A DNA stretch of 64,000 nt from Okapia johnstoni (lineage: Eukaryota; Chordata; Mammalia; Artiodactyla; Giraffidae). Numbering within the stretch: the first letter of the stretch is position 1; each line of letters begins with the position of its first letter. Location: positions 94,245,461 through 94,309,460 of the forward strand of contig CM044307.1 of assembly GCA_024291935.2 (NCBI GenBank), given 5' to 3'. Both the position numbers and the translations under genes were made by a program. The notes beneath the pieces are model-generated. The model was not told where the DNA came from, did no database searches, and saw only the letters and a list, made by a program, of their open reading frames with translations. This document shows, piece by piece, positions 12,347-23,681 of the stretch.

Positions 12347-12961
12347 TCAGTCGATCAGTCGTGTCTGACTCTTTGCGACCCCATGAATTGCAGCACACCA
12401 GGCCTCTCTGTCCATCACCAACTCCCGGAGTCTACCCAAACCCATGTCCATCGAGTCGGTGATGCCATCCAACCATCTCATCCTCTGTCGTCCCCTTTTC
12501 CTCCCTCCCCCAATCCTACCCAGCATTAGGGTCTTTTCCAATGAGTCAACACTTCGCATGAGGTGGCCAAAGTATTGGAGTTTCAGCTTCAACATCAGAC
12601 CTTCCAATGAACACCCAGGATTGATCTCTTTTAGGATGGATTGATTGGATCTCCTTGCAGTCCAAGGGACTCTCAAGAGTCTTCTCCAACACCACAGTTC
12701 AAAAGCATCAATTCTTCGGCGCTCAGCTTTCTTCACCGTCCAACTCTCACATCCATACATGACCACTGGAAAAACCATAGCCTTGACTAGATGGACTTTT
12801 GTTGGCAAAGTAATGTCTCTGCTTTTAAATATGCTATCTAGGTTGGCCATAACCTTCCTTCCAAGGAGTAAGCGTCTTTTAATTTCATGGCTGCAATCAC
12901 CATCAGCAGTGATTTTGGAGCCCCAAAAAATAAAGTCTGACAGTTTCCACTGTTTCCCCAT
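12347..12961 (-). pseudogene. BovB ORF remnant: C-terminal region
   Basis: Open for 204 codons after a two-base deletion that shifts frame. It carries the conserved [18 protein letters not shown] and [17 protein letters not shown] blocks that follow the reverse transcriptase in RTE elements. Its end coincides with the 3' end of the element. Confidence 0.88.
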
Positions 12962-13076
12962 CTATTTCCCATGAAGTGATGGGACCAGAAGCCATGATCT
13001 TAGTTTTCTGAACGTTGAGCTTTAAGCCAACTTTTTCACTCTCCTCTTTCACTTGCATCAAGAGGCTCTTTAGTTC

Positions 13077-14333
13077 TTATCCACTTTCAGCCATAAGGGT
13101 GGTGTCATCCGCATATCTGAGGTTATTGATATTTCTCCCGGCAATCTTGATTCCAGCTTGTGTTTCTTCCAGCCCAGCGTTTCTAATGATGTACTCTGCA
13201 TAGAAGTTAAATAAGCAAGGTGACAGTATACAGCCTTGACGTACTCCTTTTCCTATTTGGAACCAGTCTGTTGTTCCATGTCCAGTTCTAACTGTTGCTT
13301 CCTGACCTGCATACAGGTTTCTCAAGAGACAGGTCAGATGGTCTGGTATTCCCATCTCTTTCAGAATTTTCCACAGTTTATTGTGATCCACACAGTCAAA
13401 GGCTTTGGCATAGTCAATAAAGAAGAAATAGATGTTCTTCTGAAACATCTGTTTCTGGAACTCTCTTGCTTTTTCGATGATCCAGCGGATATTGGCAATT
13501 TGATCTCTGGTTCTTCTGCCTTTTCTAAAACCAGCTTGAACATCTGGAAGTTCACGGTTCACGTATTGCTGAAGCCTGGCTTGGAGAATTTTGAGCATTG
13601 CTTTACTAGCATGTGAGATGAGTGCAATTGTGTGGTAGTTTGAGCATTCTTTGGCATTGCCTTTCTTTGGGATTGGAACAAAAACTGACCTTTTCCAGTC
13701 CTGTGGCCACTGCTGAGTTTTCCAAATTTGCTGGCATATCGAGTGCAGCACTTTCACAGCATCACCTTTGAGGATTTGAAATAGCTCACCTGGAATTCCA
13801 TCACCTCCACTAGCTTTGTTCGTAGTGATGCTTTCTAAGGCCCACTTGACTTCACATTCCAGGATGTCTGGCTCTAGGTGAGTGATCACACCATCGTGAT
13901 TATCTGGGTCGTGAAGATCTTTTTTGTACAGTTTTTCTGTGTATTCTTGCCACCTCTTCTTAATATCTTCTGCTTCTGTTAAGTCCATACCATTTCTGTC
14001 CTTTATCGAGCCTATCTTTGCATGAAATGTTCCTTTGGTATCTCTAATTTTCTTGAAGAGATCTCTAGTCTTTCCCAATCTGTTGTTTTTTTCTATTTCT
14101 TTGCATTGATCGCTGAGGAAGGCTTTCTTATCTCTCCTGGCTGTTCTTTGGAACTCTGCATTCAGATGGGAATATCTTTCCTTTTCTCCTTTGCTTTTCG
14201 CTTCTCTTCTGTTCCCAGCTATCTGTAAGGCCTCCTCAGACAGCCATTTTGCTTTTTTGCATTTCTTTTCCATGGGGATTTTTCTTGATCCCTGTCTCCT
14301 GTACAATGTCACGAACCTCTGCCCATAGTTCAT
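13077..14333 (-). pseudogene. BovB ORF remnant: reverse transcriptase
   Basis: 418 codons open. RT blocks are VFVPIPKKGN (finger), PDVQAGFRKGRRTRDQI, the motif A region FIDYAKAFDCVDH, the motif B region GVRQGCILSPCLFN and the catalytic YADD (13104-13115 on the minus strand). The enzyme would copy element RNA at the nicked target. The start Met shown by the open frame is out of the true frame; the homologous part begins near KKCKKAKWLSEEALQIAG. It ends in a premature stop where related copies continue EELKSLLMK. Confidence 0.92.
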
Positions 14334-14505
14334 CAGGCACTCTGTCTATCAGGTCTAGTCCCTTAAATCTATTTGTCACTTCCACTGTATACTCATAAGG
14401 GATTTGATCTAGGTCATACCTGAATGGACTAGTGGTTTTCCCTACTTTCTTTAATTTAAGTCTGAATTTGGCAATAAGCAGTTCATGGTCTGAGCCACAG
14501 TCCAC
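14236..14505 (-). pseudogene. BovB ORF remnant: endonuclease-RT linker
   Basis: Continues the BovB protein after the premature stop: MDCGSDHELLIAKFRLKLKK corresponds to the conserved SDHELL end of the endonuclease (catalytic Asp-His pair). It loses frame near 14270 relative to the RT segment. Confidence 0.8.
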
Positions 14506-14577
14506 TCCCAGTCTTGTTTTTGCTGACTGTATAGAGCTTCTCCATCTTTGGCTGCAAAGAATATAATCAGTCTGATT

Positions 14578-15381
14578 TCAGTGTTGACCATCTGGTGATA
14601 TCCACGTGTAGAGTCTTCTCTTGTGTTGTTGGAATAGGGTTTTTGCTATGACCAGTGTGTTCTCTTGGAAAAACTCTATTAGCCTTTGCCCTGCTTCATT
14701 CTGTACTCCAAGGCCAAACTTGCCTGTTATGCCATGTGTTTCTTGACTTCCTACTTTTGCATTCCAGTCCCCTATAATGAAAAGGACATCTTTTTTGGGT
14801 GTTAGTTCTAGAAGGTCTTGTAGGTCTTCATAGAATCGTTCAACTTCAGCTTCTTCGGCGTTACTGGTCGGGGCATAGACTTGGATTACCGTGATACTGA
14901 ATGGTTTGCCTTGGAAACAAACAGAGATCATTCTGTCGTTTTTGAGATTGCATCCAAGTATTGCATTTTGGACTCTTTTTTTGACCATGATGGCTACTCC
15001 ATTTCTTCTAAGGGATTCTTGCCCACAGTAGTAGATATAATGGTCATCTGAGTTAAATTCACCCGTTCCAGTCCATCTTAGTTCGCTGATTCCTAGAACG
15101 TCAAGGTTCACTCTTGCCATCTCCTGTTTGACCACTTCCAATTTGCCTTGATTCATGGACCTAACATTCCAGGGTCCTATGCAATATTGCTCTTTACAGC
15201 ATCGGACTTTGCGTCTGTCACTAGTCACATCCACAGCTGGGTATCGTTTTTGCTTTGGCTCCATCCCATCATTCTTTCTGGAGTTATTTCTCCACTGATC
15301 TCCAGTAGCATATTGGGCACTTACTGACCTGGGGAGTTCATCTTTCCGTGTCCTATCTTTTTGCCTTTTCATACTGTTCAT
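14578..15381 (-). pseudogene. BovB ORF remnant: AP endonuclease domain
   Basis: An open stretch of 267 codons. Recognisable endonuclease blocks are GPWNVRSMNQGKLE (the N-terminal Asn block), LDVLGISELRWTG (with the metal-binding Glu), VIQVYAPTSNAEE and FIIGDWNAKVGSQ (with Asp and Asn of the catalytic site). The domain would nick target DNA for target-primed reverse transcription. The frame ends at a premature stop just after SPDGQH, before the linker to the reverse transcriptase. It is a transposon relic, not a host gene. Confidence 0.9.
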
Positions 15382-15541
15382 GGGTTCTTTTATGTATACC
15401 AGTGTATATATATATGAATCCCAATATTACAATAAAGCTTTAAGCCAAGACAGGGTAAAGATTTTAAGTGGTTAATTTTTAAAAAGTAATCAATAGTGAT
15501 ATTCATTCCCTAAGACAAATTGATTACTTGTATCAATACTC

Positions 15542-15752
15542 TGGGCTTCCCTGGTAGCTCTGTGGTAAAGAATTCACCTGCAATGCAGGAGATGTGGATC
15601 CGAACCCTGGGTTGGGGAGGTCCCCTGAAAAAGGAAATGGTAACCCATTCCAGTACTCTTGCCTGGGAAATCCCATGGACAGAGGAGCCTGGTGGGTTCA
15701 CGGGGTTACAAAGTGTCGGACATGACTTAGAGGCTAGACGACAACAGCAAAT
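15542..15752 (+). mobile_element. Bov-tA SINE
   Basis: Begins GGGCTTCCCTGGTAGCTC (tRNA-derived head with A box) and continues into the BovA body, GGACAGAGGAGCCTGG at 15678-15693. Its tail is an irregular GACAACAGCAA stretch. Confidence 0.88.
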
Positions 15753-15984
15753 CAATAATCTTACTTAAAAAATTCCCTAAAGCAGCAGAAGACCTTGTAC
15801 ATTGTGAGAAATTAAAACTGCTTACTGAATTAAAATTTACTGTAAATTCATTTGAAATTGAAAAAAATAAGGTCATTTTATAAGAAAAATTATAAGCAGG
15901 GGAGCCTCTGTGGAGCTTTGCAGCATACATAATACATAAGCTTAATATTGTTGTCCTTACTGATGATAATAATAAGGAAAATTA

Positions 15985-16200
15985 TATCTACTTTACTGAG
16001 TATTTATTACATTCCAGGCATTGGGCTAAGTGTTTTTGGTATATGATTTCTTATTTTTTATTTTCCTTTTACAAAGAGAAATCCAAAACTTACAAAGGTT
16101 AAATGTGACTTGCCAAGATTATACAGCAATAGATGGGGTGGGGGGAGAGATCCAGGCTTCCATCCAAAGCCTATTTTCTACCCTACAGCCTAGAATTCTG
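15985..16200 (-). repeat. MIR SINE (ancient mammalian)
   Basis: The order of blocks fits a minus-strand MIR: a CATTCCAGGCATTGGGCTAAG-like 3' part (16011-16030) followed by ACTTGCCAAGATTATACAGC (16108-16127), the complement of the MIR core. Confidence 0.65.
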
Positions 16201-16345
16201 TGGTGGTGTATCGAATTTCCATATATCAGTAACAGATGTTTGTTCAAAAATGATTAAAAAAACCAAAACATAAAAAGATACCCAAGAGAATTCAAGTACT
16301 CTCTGCAATAGGTGTTAACAAAAGTTCTGTGCACACTGTTATAAA

Positions 16346-16530
16346 CCAGTGGTTTTCTGTGCACAGAAGTCCCTGGGGAGACTAGTTAAACAGTTTATAC
16401 TGCCCCCTCAGAGCTCTAATGCATAGGTGAACTGGGGCCCAGGAATGTGACTTGTTAATAATTCAGTAATTTTCCAGGTGATGCTAATGCTGCATGTCTG
16501 TGATGCACACTTTGGGAACCTATGGTACTA
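16346..16530 (+). mobile_element. MER5-type (hAT-Charlie) DNA transposon
   Basis: It starts CCAGTGGTTTTCTGTGCACA and ends CACACTTTGGGAACC, the imperfect inverted ends of MER5. The internal CAGGTGATGCTAATGCTGCA block (about 16475-16494) is also typical. Old and diverged. Confidence 0.75.
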
Positions 16531-16544
16531 GGATTGGTTATGGT

Positions 16545-16715
16545 CTTCAGAGTCAGAGACACTGATCAAATTGCAGCCGTTTGACTAAGTAAACTTGGAA
16601 AATCACCCGGTTACATCATCTGAAAACTGGCAAGACTACTAACAACCAAACAAGTAGTGAGAATTATATAAAAGAATGCCTATGTAGGACCTGACTCTTG
16701 TAAGAAATTATACAA
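16545..16715 (+). repeat. MIR SINE (ancient mammalian)
   Basis: Plus-strand order: CTTCAGAGTCAGAGAC (16541-16556), then the ACTTGGAAAATCAC core, ATCATCTGAAAACTGG, and GAATGCCTATGTAGGACCTG near the 3' end. All fit MIR with ordinary divergence. Confidence 0.6.
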
Positions 16716-17714
16716 CATTCATCATCTCTGAAGTTGGCTTCTCCTTATTTTGACCACCCCTGTGTAATGAGTGGTATGAATTTGAGATGGAGAAAGTAGG
16801 AACAGTGTGGAATAGAACAGGATAAGACATTTATAGAATGCCTTCAATATTAGACTTAACTTTCTATGAATTTTGAGGATATAAGGATGTGAATGTAACA
16901 TAAAAAATAAAATAAAACATTACCATAGAGGTTCTAAATTAAGAGCAGGGGGACAGGCTTTAAGAAATACTGCCTGTCTTGGCCTCTGGGTAAATGTTAC
17001 AGTTTCCTCCCTCCCCTTAATCAAGTGCTATTTTGGTACATACCCCTCCCTCAGTCTTAGCTTTTGTTTAATCTCATAGTGTAAAGAGCTCCAGTTAAGC
17101 TGCTTTCCTTTTGTCTGCTCTCGGCCCATCAATAATTGTCGAGAACATAAAAGTGGCAGGACAAAGGGCTCTTTCCATTACGCTTTTTATGTATTTGGTT
17201 CAGAAACCTCATGTTTTCTTCCCTGAAAACATAGATCCTAAGTTATTGGCCATGTTTCCAAGTTATTATGGTCCCATCCCCTCTGCTCTTTACACTCGTT
17301 TTTGTATTCTTTCCACTACTCATTGGCCTGCTGTAAGTTTTCCTACCAGCCAGTCCTGCCATTCTAGTGGTCGGTTACCAGCATAGTCCTGTTGGAAACT
17401 AGTGAACACAGCTCAGAGTCTGTATGGAGCAAGGGGAGAGGCCGGGTTCCCCAAACCTCCAGTGAGTGGGGGTGAGGAATCAGGTTTGCTCCTGATTTGT
17501 CAGTAGGCAGCTGTGGGTTCAGACAAGTCTGTTAATGTCTCCAAACTTTCAACCCTGTTTCTGCAGTGAGGGCGTTGTATCTAAATCTCTAGTGCTTCCC
17601 TCAACTCCAACAGTCCAAAATTTTGCACTCACTGTGCTTGAGCATAAGTCATACAGTTTCCTCACAACATGTCCACTTTGGGTTGTCTTTTGATTGCACA
17701 GTTAAAGGGAGCAT
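16716..17714. other. Intronic sequence, slightly GC-richer, nothing firm
   Basis: The open frame 17111-17386 (91 codons) shows no domain. About 17510-17580 has a faint MIR-like order (AGACAAGTCTGTTAATGTCT) too weak to call. Confidence 0.4.
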
Positions 17715-17800
17715 ATATTCATTTATTCATGTACTCAACAAGCATGTATCAGGCGCTGTGCTAGACACTTGGAAGGCAGCATCCCTTCATTCAATAGTCC
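17715..17800 (-). repeat. L2-type LINE 3' end
   Basis: ATTCATGTACTCAACAAGCA and GCGCTGTGCTAGACACTTGG resemble the complement of the L2 3' terminus, which ends in a short TGAATGAA-type tail. An ancient mammalian fossil. Confidence 0.5.
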
Positions 17801-19203
17801 CAGCACCTATTACCTGACTGGCATTGAGAATATGTGATCTGCACCCTTATCTACACTCAAAAGGAATGCAGGGGCAAGGAGGGGAGTGTAGGAAGGAGGC
17901 AGAAATTGTTCAAAATAATCACACAAAGCTAAAGATGAAACTTAGGTGTGTGATGCCCTGAGAGACAGTCCTGTGGAAATTTGACCAGAGCAGGGAGAGC
18001 AGGGAAAACGTCCAACCCTGATCTCTGGGGCTGGAAATGAAGAGACAAGGCATATTTGAACATGACTGAGGAAGGAAAGTGACAGGAGTTCATAAATGTT
18101 TGGATAGGAAAAATAAGAGAAAGGAAGACAATGATGACAATTGATGAAAATAATCCCTTAAGCTCAAACTTTTATGCATATGAACTGCCTAAAGTGGCAT
18201 TTTAAGTCTATATCCAAAACTCTCCATCATACATTTAAATGATTGTAAATTCCAACATATTGTAAAAATAGACATTTTTTTTCAATAAAATTCTTTCCAG
18301 ACTTTTAAATGTCTCCAGTGTATCTGAGACACCATAGCTATTTTATACTCATCATTAGCCATTTAAAAATATAATTACTTATTTACTAAACACAAATTTC
18401 CTATTATTCTTCTATTCTCCTTCCAATTGTGTTCTAACATACTATATTTTTGCTTGAAAATCTCTTTTGGATCACCCTACCATATTTCTATGCAATAAAA
18501 AATAAACACAGGAAATGCACATAGACATACACACACATAAATGTTTTCATTTTATAATAAAATCCTGTTACATATTTTTTTTCTAAATTGAGTTTTCATT
18601 ACAATTGTTTCTTATGTATACTTGATCAACATAAATACTTTGCAAATTTTGGTAAATAATTCCTAAGCGTGGAAATAAAAATTGTTAAATATAAAAGTAA
18701 AAATTGAAATTGACCTTTTCTCCCCAATTAGTTTATATGTTCACAGATAAATATTACTCACTGCTAGAATGAGACAAACTTCACCATAAATTCTATTAAT
18801 ATTTTTATGTTAAAGTGCTGAAAACGTTATACATGAAAATAAATGGGAATAGAAATTGTTTTGTTGTAGGAATGTAACACAATTCTTCAAAATCTTTCCA
18901 AATTTTGTTCCGAAAATGATATAGTAATCTATCACTAAAATTTAATTATCACCTGACAGCTTGACTGGTTCCTTCAAATGTTATGGAAAGAGGTTTTGAA
19001 AAATGTAAAGTTCATTTTCTAGATATCAACCCCAATATGTAGAATTTTCTCTTTATTTGGTACTGTAATAAAGTGCACCCTCAGAAGATACAAGATGAAT
19101 GAGAAATATGCCTCTTTTCTAGAAAGTGAGAGAAAGTGGGAGAAGGGTTTTTATGAGAAGAGGAATATCCAATTAAGAGTTTAGAATGCAGAAATGGGTC
19201 GCC
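17801..19203. other. Intronic sequence, AT-rich
   Basis: No gene and no young repeat. A long A/T-rich stretch at 18200-18900 has many AATAAA-like words, expected by chance at this composition. Confidence 0.5.
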
Positions 19204-19204
19204 A

Positions 19205-19415
19205 TGTGTGTGTTAGTCACTCAGTCATGTCCGACTCTTTGCAGTTCCATGGACTGTAGCCCGCCAGGCTCCTCTGTCCATGGAATTCTCCAGGCAAGAA
19301 CACCAGAGTAGGTTGCCATTCCCTTCTCCAGGAGATCTTCCTCACCCAGGGATCGAACCCAGGTCTTCTGCATGACAGGCAGATTCTTTACCATCTGAGC
19401 CACCAGGGAAGCCCA
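19205..19415 (-). mobile_element. Bov-tA SINE
   Basis: Minus-strand copy with intact order: BovA body, then the B-box complement GGGATCGAACCC (about 19350) and ACCAGGGAAGCCC at the 5' head. Close to consensus. Confidence 0.92.
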
Positions 19416-19754
19416 GGGAATTATCCTTAGGTACTCCTTGAAAAGTCTTCCCTTATGCCTAGAGTTATGGACGCATCATTTTGAGGAACCTGCACTAGAA
19501 TGTAGGTAGAAATGGGATGGATGAGAAGTAGATGCAGTTGTCTAGGGAGAGAATATAAGAAGGGAGTTCAAGGCCAAGAATTAAGAAATCATAGCATGGA
19601 GTAGCTGGGTATAATTCACACATGTGTTGCAGCCCCTGAAGATGAATATTTACAGTGTAGTGTTAAAGTTGTTTTATTTCCTCTGCCAATTTTCTTGTAT
19701 TTTTCACCTACTATTAATCCTTCCCACTATAAATTTTTTAAGTTACATTTATTT

Positions 19755-19965
19755 AAACCGATGGTACAGTGGTAAAGAATCCTCCTGCTAATGCAGGAGA
19801 CACAGTTTGTGTGTCAGATTTGATCCCAGGGTCAGGAAGTTCCCCTGGAGTAGGAAATGGCAACCTACTCCAGTATTCTTGCTGGAAAATTCCACGGACA
19901 GAGGAGCCTGGCAGGTTATAGTCCATGAGGTTGCAAAGAGTCAGACATGACTGACTGTACAAACA
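19755..19965 (+). mobile_element. Bov-tA SINE
   Basis: Plus-strand copy: a degraded head (GTGGTAAAGAATCCTCCTGC), B box region GATTTGATCCCAGG, and BovA body with GGACAGAGGAGCCTGG. Confidence 0.88.
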
Positions 19966-20709
19966 TACATATATATATCTGTAAATATAGATATGTAAAA
20001 ATGGTATATAATCTAAGAACTTATATATTTTTTCTTGTAGATGTCCCCAAGGGACCTTATATAATTTTTAGTTTTACTTTAACTCACTTCCATCAAAAAT
20101 GCAACTAATCGCCTCTACCTTACATTGTAAAATAGGCATTTTGTATCTAAAATAATTTTTTAAAATACTTTTATGATTGTCTCATGTTTCAAATATTTGA
20201 CTCACAGCATTCTCTTTCAGTGTTACCAGTACTGCTTTTACAAGTTGTGTATTTCTTTACCTCCTAACCTATATCTGGCATAAAATCTGCTTTTTGGGGA
20301 TAAAAATATCAGAAATTATTTCATTTTTAATTTCTAAGAATTTAGGAAGTATGCTAGAAAAGGCAGTTATAGTCCCAGTGTATTAAGAAACTTCAAACTG
20401 ATTGACCTGTTATTTCAGTCATTCACATTCTTACTTGTATGTGAGCATCCTATATGTAATTTATTTGGCTAGTTATTTATTTCACACTGTGCTTGGTTGA
20501 GACACTTAACAGAAGACTTCGTGCACTACGGATGTGATTTCCTCCCTTAATCGTTTTTTTTATAACAGACTAGTCCTTTGAGGTGAAGGGAAGAATATAA
20601 TGAATTAGCTACTAGAATGTTTGTAGTGTAGATTTAAAAAGTACTTTTAGCTAGTTTCCCCTTTGCTGAATGCAAAACTTGAGAGCATATATTTTTGTTT
20701 ACTTTTATC
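19966..20709. other. Intronic sequence, nothing recognised
   Basis: AT-rich. A short ATATATATCTGTAAATATAGATATGT stretch near 19970-19997 is low complexity. Confidence 0.5.
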
Positions 20710-21067
20710 TTTGCTGTTCAGTTGTTATATCCTGTTCGACTCTTTGTGACCCTGTGGATTGCAGCACACCAGGCTTCCTTATCCTTCACTATCTCATGGA
20801 GTTTTGCTCAAACTCTTGTCCAATTAAGTCGGTGATGCCTTCCAACCATCTCATCCTCTGTCACACCCTTCTCCTCCTGCCCTCAATCTTTTCCAACATC
20901 AGGGACTTTTCCAATGAGTTGGCTCTTTGTATCAGGTGGCCCAAGTATTGGAGCTTCAGCATCAATCCTTCCAAAGAATATTCAGGATTTATTTCCTTTA
21001 GGACTGAATGGTTTAATCTCCTTGCTGTCTGAGGGACTCTCAAGAGCCTTTTCCATCACCACAGTTT

Positions 21068-21440
21068 TTTTTTTTTAATTTTCTTATTGAAGAATAATTG
21101 CTGTACAGAATTTTGTTGTTTCCTGTCAAACTTCAACATGAATCAAACACAGGTATACATATATCCCCTCTCTTTTGAACCTGCCTCCCGTCTCCAGCCC
21201 CATCCCACCCCTCTAGTTTGATACAGAGCCCTGGTTTGAGTTTCCTGACCCATACAGCAATTTCCCGTTGGCTATCTATTTTACATATGGTAATGTAAGT
21301 TTCCATGTTACTCATTCCATACATCTCACCCTCTCCTCCCCTCTCCCCACATCCATAAGTCTACTCTCTGTGTCCATTTCTCCATTGCTACCCTGTAAAT
21401 AAATTCTTCAGAACCATTTTTCTAGATTCCATATATGCAG
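21068..21440 (-). mobile_element. L1 LINE inserted into BovB
   Basis: A 373-base L1 3' end on the minus strand, starting in poly(T), the complement of the poly(A) tail. An 11-base duplication, CACCACAGTTT, lies at 21057-21067 and 21441-21451. BovB sequence resumes after the second copy, so this L1 jumped after the BovB. Confidence 0.92.
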
Positions 21441-21947
21441 CACCACAGTTTGAAAGCAGCAGTTCTTAGGTGCTCAGCCTTCTTTCTGGTCCAGCTCTCA
21501 CATCAATACATGAATTACTGGCAAAACCGTAGCTTTGACTATATGGACCTTTGTTGGCAAAGTGACGTCTCTACTTTTTAAAGTACTGTCTAGGTTTGTC
21601 ATTGCTTTCCTTCCAAGTAGCAGGAATCTTTTAATTTCATGGCTGCAGTAACCCTCCGCAGTGATTTAGGAGCCCAAGAAAATAAAATCTATCACCGTTT
21701 CCACTTTTTCCCTATCTATTTGCCATGAAATGATAGACTGGATACCATGATCTTAGTCTTTTGAATGTTCAGTTTTAAGCCAGCTTTTTCACTCTCCTCT
21801 TTCACCTTCATCAAGAAGCTCTTTAGTTCCTCTTCACTTTCTTTCATAAGGGTGGTGCCATCTTAATATTTGAGGTTGTTGATATTTCTCCCTGCCAGTC
21901 TTGAGTCCAGCTTATGAGTCATCCTGCCCGGCATTTCGCATGATGTA

Positions 21948-21984
21948 ACTTATATGCAGAGTATTTTATACTCTGCATGTAAGT
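21948..21984. repeat. Inverted repeat (hairpin) within BovB
   Basis: Arms 21948-21963 and 21969-21984 (16 bases each, one mismatch, 5-base loop). Other BovB copies have only one copy of this word (for example near 13190-13215), so the second arm was added here, probably by template switching. Confidence 0.85.
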
Positions 21985-22168
21985 TAAATAAGCAAGGTCA
22001 CAATACACAGCCTTGACATGCTCCTTTCCCAGTGTTGAGCCAATCTGTTGTTCCATGTCCAGTTCTAACTGTTGCTTGTTGACTCGCATACAGATTTTTC
22101 AGGAGACACATAAGGTGCTCTGGGATCTCTTTCTCTTTAAGAATCTTCCACAGTTTGCTGTGATCCTT

Positions 22169-22974
22169 TAAAGGATAAATACTTCCCTTCTATTACATTT
22201 CTTCTCTAGAAATTTTATAATTTAGTAGTTGTAGCCATTCACTTCATTATGAATTGTTTTTGCATAAATCCAACAAAGATAATCTTTAAAGCAAAAAGTG
22301 TTGTGGGAACCTCTGGAATAATTCACAATTATCATCAAAATTATCACCATCATTGATGTCTTTTCATTAATTTATTCCTCAGTAGTTTTTCAAAGTTAAA
22401 ACATAAAATCTTAAATATGCTACATCCCTCACTGTGATCAATGCAAAATTACAGAGTCAAGTTCACCAGTCACATTTGAATAATGAAATATCTGGATCGT
22501 AAACAACTTGAAAGTTTGAAAGTTTTTAACTTTCAGCTTTATTTCTAAAATAAAGTAGTATGTCTTCCACAGTAATATGTATTTAATGTGGTTAATCAAT
22601 ATTAATTCAGACTGTCAGAATTTTATTCATATACCAAACATACCCTGAGTCTCTACCATATCCCAGGCATTGAGCTAAAAGGCACTGGTATTCAGTGATG
22701 AGCTAAAGGACAGTTTCTTCCTTCCTGAAGTTGACAGTCCAATGCGATAGACTGAGACTAATCAGATGTCATACAAATACTGTATAATTTTAGTGTATTG
22801 AGAACCAGAGAGAGATTTATAAGAAAAGAACAATATGACCCATCTGTAAGGCTGACATTCCTGCAGAGTGACAATTGACCTGAGGCCTACAGGAAAGATA
22901 CACACTCAGTAGGCAAAGAGGGAAAGATGTTAAGAGGAAGGAACCGTGTATAAAAATGGCCTTCCTTATTAGTT
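22169..22974. other. Intronic sequence, with possible L2 trace
   Basis: 22625-22750 reads like a diverged L2-type terminus (CCCAGGCATTGAGCTAAAAG). The remainder is unassigned. Confidence 0.35.
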
Positions 22975-23235
22975 ATCTATTTTATAGATAGTAGTGTGTA
23001 TATGTCAATCCCAATCTCCAAATTTATCCCTCTCTCCACCCTTTCCCCCCTGGTAACCATAAGTTTGTTTTCTGTATCTGTGACTTTATCCAGGAATTCT
23101 TCTCAATACGTGTTAATGACCTATACGGGAAAAGAATCTAAAATGACTGGATATATGTATATGTATAACTGATCAACTTTGCTGTACAGAAACTAATACA
23201 AAATTGTAAATCAACTATACTCCGATAATTTTTTT
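22975..23235. mobile_element. L1 LINE with 5' inversion
   Basis: 22975-23085 reads as L1 3' UTR on the minus strand (CTGGTAACCATAAGTTTGTT at 23050-23069). 23105-23235 reads as the extreme L1 3' end on the plus strand (TGTAAATCAACTATACTCCG), followed by a T/A-rich tail. Opposite halves meeting near 23090-23100 are the usual result of twin-priming. The element as a whole is in sense with TRHDE, the only such L1 seen here. Confidence 0.75.
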
Positions 23236-23681
23236 AAGTCACCTTAAAATATAGCCTTCTTCCTCAAAGTAATTTCTCAAGATTGAAGTCTTGGTACTGT
23301 GAAAAATTTAGCTGATTGGGCAGAATCTATACTGAACCAAGAACATCCTCTGGTAGTGTTATAATTTCATTTTCAGTTAATGTTAGTTTTGTTTTTATTT
23401 GCTGAAAAATGCAAAAATTCCAGTTAATTGATTAAGCTCCATCATCAAAACTTAAGAAGGAGATTTTTTTGCTAAGATTAAACTGTGTTAACAAATAGAA
23501 ATGTATTGATAAACTATGGAGAAGAGAAGCAATATATAAAATGTAGCAAGTAGACTTGCTATCTGAATTGATCCAATTGTGAATTCCTTTGTCAAACTGG
23601 AAATCCTTTTCACAACCAGTAATCAATCACGACCTGCCTGACTTTCTGTATAAGGAGAAATCATGCATTAAAATTAATTTG
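23236..23681. other. Intronic sequence, nothing recognised
   Basis: AT-rich with no repeat I can name; short antisense open frame 23432-23626 only. Confidence 0.5.

Larger units (their letters stand above)
12336..15390 (-). mobile_element. Nearly full-length BovB (RTE-class) LINE
   Basis: On the minus strand this runs from the 5' region near 15390 to the 3' TTCAG-type repeat (sense CTGAA) at 12341. Its ~3.05 kb compares with about 3.2 kb for the family. The single ORF encodes an AP endonuclease, a reverse transcriptase and a C-terminal region, all readable in pieces. The lesions I see are a stop after the endonuclease (GQH then TGA, where related copies have CGA), a frame change near 14270-14330, a stop just after the YADD block near 13075, and a two-base deletion near 12930. 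It is therefore dead. BovB is the classic case of a LINE shared by ruminants and squamates through horizontal transfer (established knowledge). It lies in the large TRHDE intron, antisense to the gene. Confidence 0.93.
20710..22168 (-). mobile_element. BovB LINE fragment, interrupted by L1
   Basis: Minus-strand 3' part of BovB covering the reverse-transcriptase C-terminal half and 3' end (about 1.09 kb once the L1 at 21068-21440 is removed). More decayed than the 12336 copy: reading frames survive only in short pieces, such as 20861-21043. It contains a local inverted duplication at 21948-21984. Confidence 0.9.

Noticed and set aside
13077..15381. Long minus-strand reading frames as a host gene
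   Set aside because: Endonuclease and reverse-transcriptase motifs and their order show them to be BovB remnants with stops and frame changes.
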